From NCBI RefSeq assembly GCF_937129525.1, contig NZ_CAKZNK010000087.1, positions 1-64,000 on the forward strand: a DNA stretch of 64,000 nucleotides. The letters run 5' to 3'. The position numbers and the translations under genes are program-made. The notes beneath the pieces are model-generated. The model did not search any database. It had not been told where the DNA came from and saw only the letters and a program-made list of their open reading frames with translations. The DNA is from an uncultured Chloroflexus sp. (GTDB lineage Bacteria > Chloroflexota > Chloroflexia > Chloroflexales > Chloroflexaceae). Shown here in pieces: positions 39,347 to 48,100 of this stretch (its first letter is position 1; each line of letters starts with the position of its first letter).

Positions 39347-41036
39347 CTGCGTCAGCAGCCTCTTCTCTGGCTCCGATTATAAGCATATACGGAATCTTCT
39401 GCAACTGCGCCCGTCGAATCTTCCCCTGCATGCGGTCACGGTTATCGTCAAGTTCAACCCGCAAACCGGCAGCAAAGAGGCGCTGGCGAACCTTATGGGC
39501 AAACTCCATCTGCTTATCCGTGATCGGGATGATGACGGCCTGTACAGGCGCCAGCCAGAGCGGGAAGGCGCCGCCGTAGTGCTCGATCAAGACCCCCATA
39601 AATCGCTCGGTAGTGCCGGTCACAGCGCGATGCAACACGACCGGCGTATGCGGCCTGTCATCTTCGCCAATATATTCGCATCCCAGGCGGGCCGGCTGGA
39701 TAAAGTCTACCTGGATCGTGCTCAACTGCCATTCACGCCCCAATACATCGCGGGCCAAAAAGTCGGCTTTGGGGCCGTAGAACGCCGCTTCACCCTCAGC
39801 CTCGAAATATTCGACATCGTTGGCTTCAAGCGCAGCGCGCAATGCGATGGTCGCCTGTTCCCACTTCTCATCGTCTTGAACGTATTTCCCATCCTTGCCG
39901 CGCAGCGATAGCCGCACTTTATAATCGGTGAATTTGTACGTGCCTAACACCTCTCGGATTACCTGCAACGCAAGGCTAAACTCAGCTTGAATCTGATCGG
40001 GTCGGCAGAAGATATGACAATCATCCTGGGTGAGGGCGCGCACTCGCGTCAAACCACTTAAGGCACCGCTATCTTCATAACGGTAGAGCGTGGCAAATTC
40101 GGCAAAGCGTAACGGCAAATCGCGATAGCTGATCACGCCGAGCTGATTGTAGAGCGTCATGTGGCTGGGACAATTCATCGGCTTGAGGCGGAAGACCAGC
40201 TCTTCGCTCTCGACCATCGGCGGGAACATACTATCCCGATAGTTGTCGTAATGGCCCGACTTGCGGTAGAGCTGCTCTTTGACGACATTCCCCGTCCAGA
40301 CATGTTGATAGCCGTAGCGCGTCTGCACTTCGCGTACGAACTTTTCCATTTCGTAGCGAATGATTTCACCCTTGGGGGTAAAGATCGGCAGACCGGGACC
40401 AATGTCATCAGAGAAGAAAAACAGCCCCAACTCTTTACCCAGCCGGCGGTGGTCGCGCTTGCGCGCCTCTTCCAACCGGTGCAGATAGGCTTCCAGTTCC
40501 TCTTTGGTATTCCAGCCGGTGCCGTAGATGCGCTGCAATTGGCGATTCTTCTCATCGCCACGCCAGTACGCACCGGCGATACTCATCAGCTTAAACGCTT
40601 CCGGGTTGATTTCGCCGGTATGGTTGAGGTGTGGCCCGCGACAGAGATCCTCGAAGGTGTCCTGGCGATAGGTGGAAATAACCGTATCGCCATGATGGGT
40701 TTCGCCATATTCATCCAAACCCTTAGCCAGCCCTTCGATCAATTCCAGCTTGTAGGGCTGGTTGGCGAAAAGCTGCCGGGCTTCTTCAGCGCTGACCTCA
40801 CGATAGATAAATGGATGGTTACCGGCAATGATCCGCTTCATCCGCTGCTCGATCTCGGTCAGATCTTCGGGAGTCAGCGGTCGTGGCAGATCGAAATCGT
40901 AGTAGAAACCGTTTTCAATCGGCGGCCCAATTGCGATTTTGCCTTCAGGAAACATTTCGAGCACAGCCTGCGCCATCACATGGGCCAGTGAATGACGCAG
41001 ACGGTAGTAGGGATCGCTGTTGGGATCGACTGGCAT
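39249..41036 (-). CDS. thrS: Threonine--tRNA ligase lacking an obvious N-terminal TGS domain
   Basis: 'RHSLAHVMAQAVLEMFPE', 'FRLKPMNCPSHMTLY', 'RFAEFATLYRYEDSGALSGLTRVRALTQDDCHIFC'. Confidence 0.96.
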   Translation of the reverse strand: MPVDPNSDPYYRLRHSLAHVMAQAVLEMFPEGKIAIGPPIENGFYYDFDLPRPLTPEDLTEIEQRMKRIIAGNHPFIYREVSAEEARQLFANQPYKLELIEGLAKGLDEYGETHHGDTVISTYRQDTFEDLCRGPHLNHTGEINPEAFKLMSIAGAYWRGDEKNRQLQRIYGTGWNTKEELEAYLHRLEEARKRDHRRLGKELGLFFFSDDIGPGLPIFTPKGEIIRYEMEKFVREVQTRYGYQHVWTGNVVKEQLYRKSGHYDNYRDSMFPPMVESEELVFRLKPMNCPSHMTLYNQLGVISYRDLPLRFAEFATLYRYEDSGALSGLTRVRALTQDDCHIFCRPDQIQAEFSLALQVIREVLGTYKFTDYKVRLSLRGKDGKYVQDDEKWEQATIALRAALEANDVEYFEAEGEAAFYGPKADFLARDVLGREWQLSTIQVDFIQPARLGCEYIGEDDRPHTPVVLHRAVTGTTERFMGVLIEHYGGAFPLWLAPVQAVIIPITDKQMEFAHKVRQRLFAAGLRVELDDNRDRMQGKIRRAQLQKIPYMLIIGAREEAADAVAVRTRAGEDLGAMPVDAFLARALEEIRTRSS

Positions 41037-41050
41037 AGTAGCATCTCCTT

Positions 41051-41671
41051 TTACCTGGTTACGATGGTAAGCGAACCGTCTTCAATCCGGGCCGCGACGA
41101 GCTGACGCCCTTGCCGGACCAGCTCGGTGTTAATCCGTTCATTCAACACTGTTGCCAGATCATCGGCTGAGACAAATGCCACTAGCGGACCCTCGATCTG
41201 CGGCGCGAGCGGCACGATCCGGCCATCACGCACTGTAACGCCGCTGCTGACCACGCTTGTCATACCATAGGCGCGCACGGTGATGATTGCCCGTTCGGCC
41301 ACCAACTGCACCCTGGCCTCTTCAACCGGCAACACTGCGTCGATCCCGCCGAGATAGCTATTAATCTCGGCTTCGCTAACGGTGACTTCACCGTTCGGCA
41401 ACGCCGCAATTAACGCCGGTAAGGGCGCCGCTGCTGCCGGCGCATTGACCGGTGGCACAAGCAGATCGGCGAGATAGCGACCAATGGCGGCGCTCAGTTG
41501 CGGTCGGGCCAGGAACAGATAGAGCGCTACAATGAACAGCAACCCTAACCCCAGGCGCGCAATCTGGCCGCCGCAGCTCCCCGCCTCACGGCGTCGCGCC
41601 GGTAACCGACGCGCAGAAGAACGCATAGACAGCCCCCTGGATGCGGGCAAGGTCGTCATAACCGGCTCCAT
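41051..41671 (-). CDS. Single-TM hypothetical protein between the T-box and thrS
   Basis: TM 'LGLGLLFIVALYLFLARP', extracytoplasmic 'VSEAEINSYLGGIDAVLPVEEARVQLVAERAIITVRAYG'; ATG 41671 preferred. Confidence 0.6.
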   Translation of the reverse strand: MEPVMTTLPASRGLSMRSSARRLPARRREAGSCGGQIARLGLGLLFIVALYLFLARPQLSAAIGRYLADLLVPPVNAPAAAAPLPALIAALPNGEVTVSEAEINSYLGGIDAVLPVEEARVQLVAERAIITVRAYGMTSVVSSGVTVRDGRIVPLAPQIEGPLVAFVSADDLATVLNERINTELVRQGRQLVAARIEDGSLTIVTR

Positions 41672-41709
41672 ACATCTGCGCAACCTGATATGCCGACCTT
41701 CAACTCAAA

Positions 41710-41955
41710 CAGCTCTCCGCCCGCACCGGGACGAAGAGCTGCTTCGTGGTTCCACCCTGTGTTCACGCAACGCCGGGTAGAGGCGTCGCGCCTCATTGCT
41801 CGCGATAACGGGCGAATCCCGTGCTCCCATACTGGCTTTGCGCGTTCCGGGAGCCGCTCGGAGGTGGTTTTCGCCCGACCCATCTCCAGACGCGCTCTCA
41901 GTCACGGCGCGCCCTCCCTGTGGTCGGAATCGGGGTACTCGTCCTCGTCGGCGCT
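41710..41955 (-). ncRNA. T-box leader (predicted threonine T-box) upstream of the thrS operon
   Basis: Minus strand: T-box AGGGTGGAACCACG (41758-41745), antiterminator partner CTTCGTCCC, AGTA loop-E element (41939-41936), GAAAACCA specifier-loop context with ACC (Thr) at 41868-41866; competing 13 bp hairpin CAGCTCTTCGTCC...GGGCGGAGAGCTG (41741-41710). Confidence 0.9.
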
Positions 41956-42143
41956 TTTTGATGTTGTTTGCCATGGTAGCGCGAAGCGCGCTGCGCGTCA
42001 AGGTGAAGATGCGGAAATCGGTGACATTCCTGCCATCAATTCATAGGGGATTGCGCAGGCGTGCCGCAGACACGAGACCGGCAAGCGTATGGCCCGCAAC
42101 GACCGGCAAACGACCGCAGACTGGCCGATTGCTTTGTTTCACG

Positions 42144-42932
42144 CTAAGCCCCTACTGCACTGTAGTGGTACACACCATTTCGCCAAAGCCAGCGCAGCAG
42201 CAAACCGAGTGCGATAGCCCATCCCAGTTGATGCGCTAACCCCCAGCCAATGGCCGCTGGATCGAGCCGACCCAACAACAGCTCCAACGGGAAGCTGAGC
42301 ATCGCCCGAAACGGCAACCACATCAACACTGCCGTTACCGGCGGCGGCAAGAGATCGAGCGGAATGAGGTAGCCGCTGCTGAAGGCGTACAGACCAAACC
42401 AGAAATCTTGCAACGCCAGCACCTGCGTCCACCAGAAACTTAATGCGCCGATGCAGCACTGGTTGAGGAAGTAGACAATAAACGCCAGGACGATGGCCAG
42501 CGGCAACACTGCCCAGGATAACGGCTCAGGTTGCGGAATTGCGCCAGGAGCAATCAGGGCAGCGATCAACGCAATTGGCGCCACCATGACCAACCGCAAC
42601 GGCTTGTCAGCCAGCGCCATCGCCAGATAACGCCAGAGCGGATGCACCGGTCGCAACAGGTACGGCGAGAGTTCACCTAGCCGAATTTCGCGCTCCATAT
42701 CCCAGATGATCCAGACGCCGGTAAGCTGACGAATGCAGAGCGCCCCGACAAAGTAGGCGACAAAATCGTCGCTGCCATAACCACCAATGACTCCGTCACC
42801 AGCCAGCGAACGCCAGACTGCCAGCATGATCAGTGGCAGCATGCCGGTAACAACCCAGATAAAGAGTTGAGCGCGATAGGCCAGCGCATCAGCCCAGGCT
42901 GCGCGCATCAGAACGGCAAATTTGGCGAGCAT
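42144..42932 (-). CDS. ABC-2 type permease (COG4587-like)
   Basis: Six TM segments, 'IWDMEREIRLGELSPYLLRPVHPLWRYLA'. Confidence 0.78.
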   Translation of the reverse strand: MLAKFAVLMRAAWADALAYRAQLFIWVVTGMLPLIMLAVWRSLAGDGVIGGYGSDDFVAYFVGALCIRQLTGVWIIWDMEREIRLGELSPYLLRPVHPLWRYLAMALADKPLRLVMVAPIALIAALIAPGAIPQPEPLSWAVLPLAIVLAFIVYFLNQCCIGALSFWWTQVLALQDFWFGLYAFSSGYLIPLDLLPPPVTAVLMWLPFRAMLSFPLELLLGRLDPAAIGWGLAHQLGWAIALGLLLRWLWRNGVYHYSAVGA

Positions 42933-43176
42933 AGACGCGCTACCTTCATGTCACTGCCGCAACGCTCGCGCGTTATTATCGATCAGACACTCTTTCTATT
43001 GTAGCAAAAGTGGCGCAACATTTTGAAGTTGTTGTCCATCCGCAGAGTTACCTTGCGCTGCTGAGCGGTCGGCATTGATCTTTTACTGATGACATTGAAC
43101 AAATTCCCGCTCTTTACAATGATCTGGCTCGTTTCGATTATGATAGAGAAGACAACGCACTCTAAACGGAGAACTC

Positions 43177-44232
43177 ATGCGCATCGCTTTTCTCGACTCG
43201 TGGATTCAGCAGGTGGCCGAAGGCAGTGGCACCGCCGCCGCAATTGGCGGTCTTGGCTACGCTTTGCGCAAACACGGCCATCACGTCGCCCGCATTTCGC
43301 CACCGGTCATGTGGCCACCCAACCTGACCTTGCGCCGGTTGCTATTCAACCTGTACGTGCCGGCACTGCTCCGCGCGCTACCCTACGATCTTATTGTCGG
43401 GGTAGATATTGATGGTGTTCTGGTAGCAGGACGAGTCACTTCCCCCTATGTCTGTAGCATTAAGGGAGTGATTGCCGAAGAACTGCAACACGAACGCGGC
43501 AACGTCCGTCGATTGCTCTGGTTGCTCTCGCGTCTCGAACGGATCAACGCCCGTCGCGCGCCACTCGTGATTACAACCAGTGTCTACTGCCGGCGCAGCG
43601 TGCAACACCACTACGGGGTGCCGGAAGAACGCATTCGGATTGTGCCCGAAGGGATCGATCTGGCGGCCTGGCCACAACCAGAGCGGCGAGGCGATGGCCA
43701 GACAATTCTCTGCGTAGCCCGTCAATATCCGCGCAAACACATCGCCGATCTGATCCGCGCTTTTGCTCAGGTACGGCGACAGTTCCCACAGGCCAGACTG
43801 GTGATCATCGGCGATGGGCCAGAACACGCCAACCTGCGCGCGCTGGCCGCCGGGTTAGATCTTAACGACGCCTGCCAGCTACTCGGCGCGCTGCCCAATG
43901 ATGACGACGTGAAGGCCTGGTATTATCGCGCCGATCTCTTCTGCTTGCCCAGCGTGCAAGAAGGTTTCGGCATCGTCTTTCTTGAAGCGATGGCTGCCGG
44001 GCTGCCGATAGTCGCTACCACTGCCGCCGCAATACCCGAAGTCGTGCCCCACGGCGAAGCCGGTTTACTGGTTCCACCCGGCGATATACCGGCGCTGGCT
44101 TCAGCGTTGAGCGCCTTGCTAGCCGATCCGGCCCTCCGTCAACGCTACGGCGAATTCGGTCGCGCATACGTCGATCGGTTTGATTGGATGCTCGTCGCCG
44201 AACGGTTTCTGACTGTGACCCGTGGTTGGTGA
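43177..44232 (+). CDS. Glycosyltransferase family 4-like
   Basis: 'RIRIVPEGIDLAAWP', 'PSVQEGFGIVFLEAMAAGLPIVATTAAAIPEVV'. Confidence 0.9.
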   Translation: MRIAFLDSWIQQVAEGSGTAAAIGGLGYALRKHGHHVARISPPVMWPPNLTLRRLLFNLYVPALLRALPYDLIVGVDIDGVLVAGRVTSPYVCSIKGVIAEELQHERGNVRRLLWLLSRLERINARRAPLVITTSVYCRRSVQHHYGVPEERIRIVPEGIDLAAWPQPERRGDGQTILCVARQYPRKHIADLIRAFAQVRRQFPQARLVIIGDGPEHANLRALAAGLDLNDACQLLGALPNDDDVKAWYYRADLFCLPSVQEGFGIVFLEAMAAGLPIVATTAAAIPEVVPHGEAGLLVPPGDIPALASALSALLADPALRQRYGEFGRAYVDRFDWMLVAERFLTVTRGW

Positions 44233-44254
44233 AGTTTTCGGAAAGAAATGCTGT

Positions 44255-45229
44255 ATGTCGATTGAAGTTCGCAATCTGCGCAAATACTACCAGGTCCATC
44301 GCAAAGAGGCCGGCCTTGCCGGATCGCTGCGCGCTTTCGCGCGCCGGCGTTACGAGACCGTCAAAGCAGTTGACGGTATCGATTTCACCATTGCCCCAGG
44401 CGAAATGGTCGGGTTTCTCGGCCCCAACGGCGCCGGCAAAACGACAACGCTCAAAGTGCTGGCTGGCCTGCTGCACCCAACCAGCGGCGAAGTGCGAGTG
44501 CTTGGCTACACGCCCTTTGACCGCCAAACCGCCTTTCTCAAGCAGATTACGCTGGTGATGGGACAAAAACAACAACTGCTCTGGGACCTACCGGCAATCG
44601 AGACCTTCGAAGTCAATCGGGTCATCTTCGAGGTACCGCTTGCCGAGTACCGCAGCACACTCGCCGAACTAATCGATTTGCTCGATCTCGGCGATCTGCT
44701 CAACAAACAGGTGCGCAAGCTCAGTCTCGGCGAGCGGATGAAGTGTGAACTGGCCGCAGCTCTCCTCCATCGCCCTAGAGTCCTCTTCCTCGACGAACCG
44801 ACTATCGGCCTCGACGTAACGATGCAGGCGCGGGTGCGCGAGTTTGTTGCCGAATATAACCGGCACTACGGCGCGACCGTACTGCTCACCAGCCATTACA
44901 TGGCTGATGTCACTGCGCTCTGTCGAAGAGTGATAGTGATCAACCACGGACGCTTACTCTACGACGGCAATTTGCAGAGTATGATTGAGCAGGTCGCCCC
45001 CCACAAGATCATCCATCTGGTTTTGAGCGAACCGGTTGCGGTAGAGATATTGGCGCGCTACGGCGAGGTGCAACGCGCTGAGGGGCTTGAAGTCGAACTA
45101 AAAGTTGCCCGCAATGAGACGACACGCATCGGCGCGCGGCTACTGGCCGAACTACCGGTCGCCGATGTAAATATCGCTGAACCGCCAATCGAAGAAATTA
45201 TCGGCGAAGTGTTCGGTCAGCCAGTGTAG
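44255..45229 (+). CDS. ABC transporter ATP-binding protein (COG4586-like)
   Basis: 'GPNGAGKTTTLKVLAGLL', 'LSLGERMKCELAAALLHRPRVLFLDEPTIGLD'; ATG 44255 preferred. Confidence 0.92.
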   Translation: MSIEVRNLRKYYQVHRKEAGLAGSLRAFARRRYETVKAVDGIDFTIAPGEMVGFLGPNGAGKTTTLKVLAGLLHPTSGEVRVLGYTPFDRQTAFLKQITLVMGQKQQLLWDLPAIETFEVNRVIFEVPLAEYRSTLAELIDLLDLGDLLNKQVRKLSLGERMKCELAAALLHRPRVLFLDEPTIGLDVTMQARVREFVAEYNRHYGATVLLTSHYMADVTALCRRVIVINHGRLLYDGNLQSMIEQVAPHKIIHLVLSEPVAVEILARYGEVQRAEGLEVELKVARNETTRIGARLLAELPVADVNIAEPPIEEIIGEVFGQPV

Positions 45230-45248
45230 GGAAGGTTAACAGCCCTCT

Positions 45249-46421
45249 TCAAGCCGACGCGCCATAGGTCACGACACTACCAGGCGCAACCACGCTTTGC
45301 GGCGCAACAAACGACCGCGCGGCAATCACAGCGCCGCGGGTACGCATCTCGGCCAGCGATAGTACACCGTTGACGACAGCCACCGGCTGCGCATCAGGGA
45401 GTTCAGCCGCATTCAGCGCGGCATGATGGCCAATTTGAGCCTCGTCGTCGATCCATGAATGGCTCACCATGGCATCTGCCCCTACCATCGCTTCAGCCCC
45501 AATCACCGAACCACCCACCATCGCGCCGGGACCAATTGTTGCGCCGGCTTCGAGCACTGAAGCAACTACCAGCGCGCCCGGCCCAACTATAGCGCGCGGG
45601 CCGATCACCGTCGGCCCGACAATCCGTGCCTGAGCCCCGATCTGCGCCCCCTCTCCGATCACAACCGTCCCCTCCAGCTCAACCTGATCATCGATCCGAG
45701 CGGTGGATGCAATCTGCGACTGCGCCATCCGCGCCAGCAAAAAGCGGGCCGCCAGCAATGCCTCCCAGGGTGTGCCGACCGGAATCCAGTGACCGGCACA
45801 GATGTGGCAGGCGATTGGATGGAGAGCGGACAGCAAGGCAATAAGATCGGTCAGTTCAAGTTCCCCGCGCGGCGACGGGATGATCTGCCGCGCCAGTGGA
45901 AAGACCTCCTCATCGAAATGGTAAATGCCGGGATTGGCAAGCGCATCAGCCGGCGGATGAGCCGGTTTCTCGATAATCCGGTAGACCAGCCCATCCCGCA
46001 CATCAAGCACGCCGAACGACCGCGGATCGGCAACGCGCAGACCGGCAACAGCGTAACGATGCTGACAGACCCCGATCACATCAGCGCGGTCAATCAGGTT
46101 ATCGCCGTACAGCAACAAAAAGGGTTCATCAATTGGCGCAGCAGCCAGTAACGCCCCAGCCGTGCCGTTAATCACGGTCTGATGGACGTAACGGAGCGCC
46201 ATCCCACGATATTCGGCGCCAAACTGAGCTATTATCTGATCGGCGCGATAGCCAACCACGAGGGTAACACGGTCGATCAGGCCAACCAGCTCATCGAGAA
46301 TGTGCGCCAGTAGTGGCTGGCCAAGCAGCGGAATCAATGGCTTTGGACGATGTTCGGTTAGCGGACGAGTGCGCGTTGATGCGCCGGCAACCAGAATTAC
46401 CGCATGACGAGCAGCAGGCAT
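45249..46421 (-). CDS. Sugar-phosphate nucleotidyltransferase with left-handed beta-helix (GlmU-like)
   Basis: 'VILVAGASTRTRPLTEHRPKPLIPLLGQPLL'; hexapeptide repeats in the C-terminal half. Confidence 0.88.
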   Translation of the reverse strand: MPAARHAVILVAGASTRTRPLTEHRPKPLIPLLGQPLLAHILDELVGLIDRVTLVVGYRADQIIAQFGAEYRGMALRYVHQTVINGTAGALLAAAPIDEPFLLLYGDNLIDRADVIGVCQHRYAVAGLRVADPRSFGVLDVRDGLVYRIIEKPAHPPADALANPGIYHFDEEVFPLARQIIPSPRGELELTDLIALLSALHPIACHICAGHWIPVGTPWEALLAARFLLARMAQSQIASTARIDDQVELEGTVVIGEGAQIGAQARIVGPTVIGPRAIVGPGALVVASVLEAGATIGPGAMVGGSVIGAEAMVGADAMVSHSWIDDEAQIGHHAALNAAELPDAQPVAVVNGVLSLAEMRTRGAVIAARSFVAPQSVVAPGSVVTYGASA

Positions 46422-46518
46422 AGTCTCCTCCCAGAATAGCTCGCTCCAGATTCAGGATACCACAGCCTGCTTGCAAATCATCTGCCATCTAAGCAACCGG
46501 CGTCTATCGATGACACTG

Positions 46519-47100
46519 CTAGCCATTTGACAACTGGTGGGTCAACAAGATCGCCTGGGCCACTTCCCGCATCGTCTTGCGGTTACGCATCGCCATTTGC
46601 TGAATCCGGCGAAACGCCTCGGCCTCAGTCAAACCGTGTTGTTCCATCAACACACCCTTTGCCTGCTCGATCTCTTTGCGTGTCTCAATCCGGTCACGCA
46701 ACGCCATCACCTCATTGCGACGCGCCTGATACATCTGCCAGCGCGCCAGGGTCACTTCGATCAAGGGCATCAACTCAGCATCGCGAAACGGTTTGATCAG
46801 ATAGCCAAACACACCGGCCATCCGCGCGCGCGCAGCCAGGTCTCGCGAAGCCGACGCGGTCAGCAAAATCACCGGCGCCACCTCCTCGTGGCACAGGATA
46901 GTTGCCGCTTCCAATCCATCAAGCTGCGGCATTTTGTAGTCAAGCAAGACCAGATCGGGGCGAAGCTGACGCGCCATCACAACCGCTTGCTGCCCATCTG
47001 CTGCTTCGCCAACAATCAGATAACCGAGCGACTGCAACGTTTCGCGTAGATGCATTCGAATCAGCGATTCATCATCAGCAATCAAGAGTCGCGCTGCCAT
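46519..47100 (-). CDS. Response regulator with ANTAR RNA-binding domain
   Basis: Receiver 'LLIADDESLIRMHLRETL'; ANTAR 'RKEIEQAKGVLMEQHGLTEAEAFRRIQQMAMRNRKTMREVAQAI'. Confidence 0.9.
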   Translation of the reverse strand: MAARLLIADDESLIRMHLRETLQSLGYLIVGEAADGQQAVVMARQLRPDLVLLDYKMPQLDGLEAATILCHEEVAPVILLTASASRDLAARARMAGVFGYLIKPFRDAELMPLIEVTLARWQMYQARRNEVMALRDRIETRKEIEQAKGVLMEQHGLTEAEAFRRIQQMAMRNRKTMREVAQAILLTHQLSNG

Positions 47101-47641
47101 GCGTGCTCCAAAAAAGAATAAGCACCCGCCGCCGCAACAGTGCGACGCGCAGGTGGCATCAATGCGAATAGTATCGATGTAATTTCAGTATACGTAAACA
47201 GAGCAGTACATGCTATGGTTGAATTGCACAATGTGTTATGGATAGGAGTAATAGAAAACGCTGCGCATCAATCGACGATGCCAGCGCAACTCCTGCTCTG
47301 TGAGCGCGCTACCCTCACCATCTCCCTGCTCGTACCGACTGCTACGCGGCGAGTTGACAAACAATGCCTGGCGAAGACTTCCTGATGCGGAAACTGCTGG
47401 TGGAAACGCTTGAGCAGATCAACGAGGGAGGTAGCCGGTCATCGTCACCCGCGACGCGCAACCGGGCGCGCTCCGCTTTAAGGAAGCCGCATGCGACCAG
47501 CGCCGGGATACAGCAGTACACCATCGCCGTCGCGCTCATCCGCCGATACTAATCGAGGCTCGAACAGTTCCCTGGTGTCGGCAACCAGCGCCGCGATGGC
47601 CCGGCGCGGACAGAAATGAACGAGACTGTGCAGTATGCGCC

Positions 47642-47833
47642 GAGAAATTTCCCAATGCAATCGGAAGACCCTTAACTGCTCAGTTCGTAGAGGATAATAC
47701 TATCGCGTTAGTTGAATTCGTGTTGACAGAAGAGGGTGTAAGGGTTTCCTCGGAAAGACATTATCGTTTAGTGTCTCTCGATGACCTTTCAGAAGAGGAG
47801 ATTAAAGAATACAACCGACATCGCTTAACTTAA
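47642..47833 (+). pseudogene. Orphan C-terminal gene fragment
   Basis: Frame 2 reads ...NAIGRPLTAQFVEDNTIALVEFVLTEEGVRVSSERHYRLVSLDDLSEEEIKEYNRHRLT*, protein-like but with no start or upstream domain. Confidence 0.5.
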
Positions 47834-47990
47834 TCTTGCAATAATGGATAGATTATCATTTTCCCCTCTACCTCTACCCCGAAGCCGAGCGCAAAGACCT
47901 CTTTAGCGACCAGGAGCCGCAGGGGCGCCGGCCAAATCTGAAACCAGACCTGCTCGCGGTGCTGCAAAAGGCGTATACTTCCTCCCCCCA

Positions 47991-48100
47991 GCCCCCTCCC
48001 CGCGAGCCGTATAACCCCACCCCCGCACCCCCTCCTCGCGAGCCAGATAACCCCACCCCCACACCCCTCCCCACGAGCGGGGAGGGGTGTGGGGGGAGGG
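47991..48100 (+). repeat. GC-rich ~35/36 bp repeats ending in a perfect 17 bp inverted repeat
   Basis: CGCGAGCC at 48001 and 48037, CACGAGCG at 48072; hairpin CCCCCACACCCCTCCCC-ACGAGC-GGGGAGGGGTGTGGGGG (48056-48095). Confidence 0.88.

Noticed and set aside
41051-42000. Plus-strand ORFs at 41690-42239
   Set aside because: They overlap the minus-strand T-box leader; translations lack any domain and the RNA signal is much stronger.
47342-47660. Minus-strand ORF pieces that look protein-like (e.g. 'ALVADTRELFEPRLVSADERDGDGVLLYPGAGRMRLP')
   Set aside because: Possibly a decayed gene, but no family recognised and frames are inconsistent, so not called as a feature.
48056-48095. The GC-rich hairpin as a rho-independent terminator
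   Set aside because: No T-run follows, and it sits in a repeat block upstream of an ORF, better explained as part of the insertion element.
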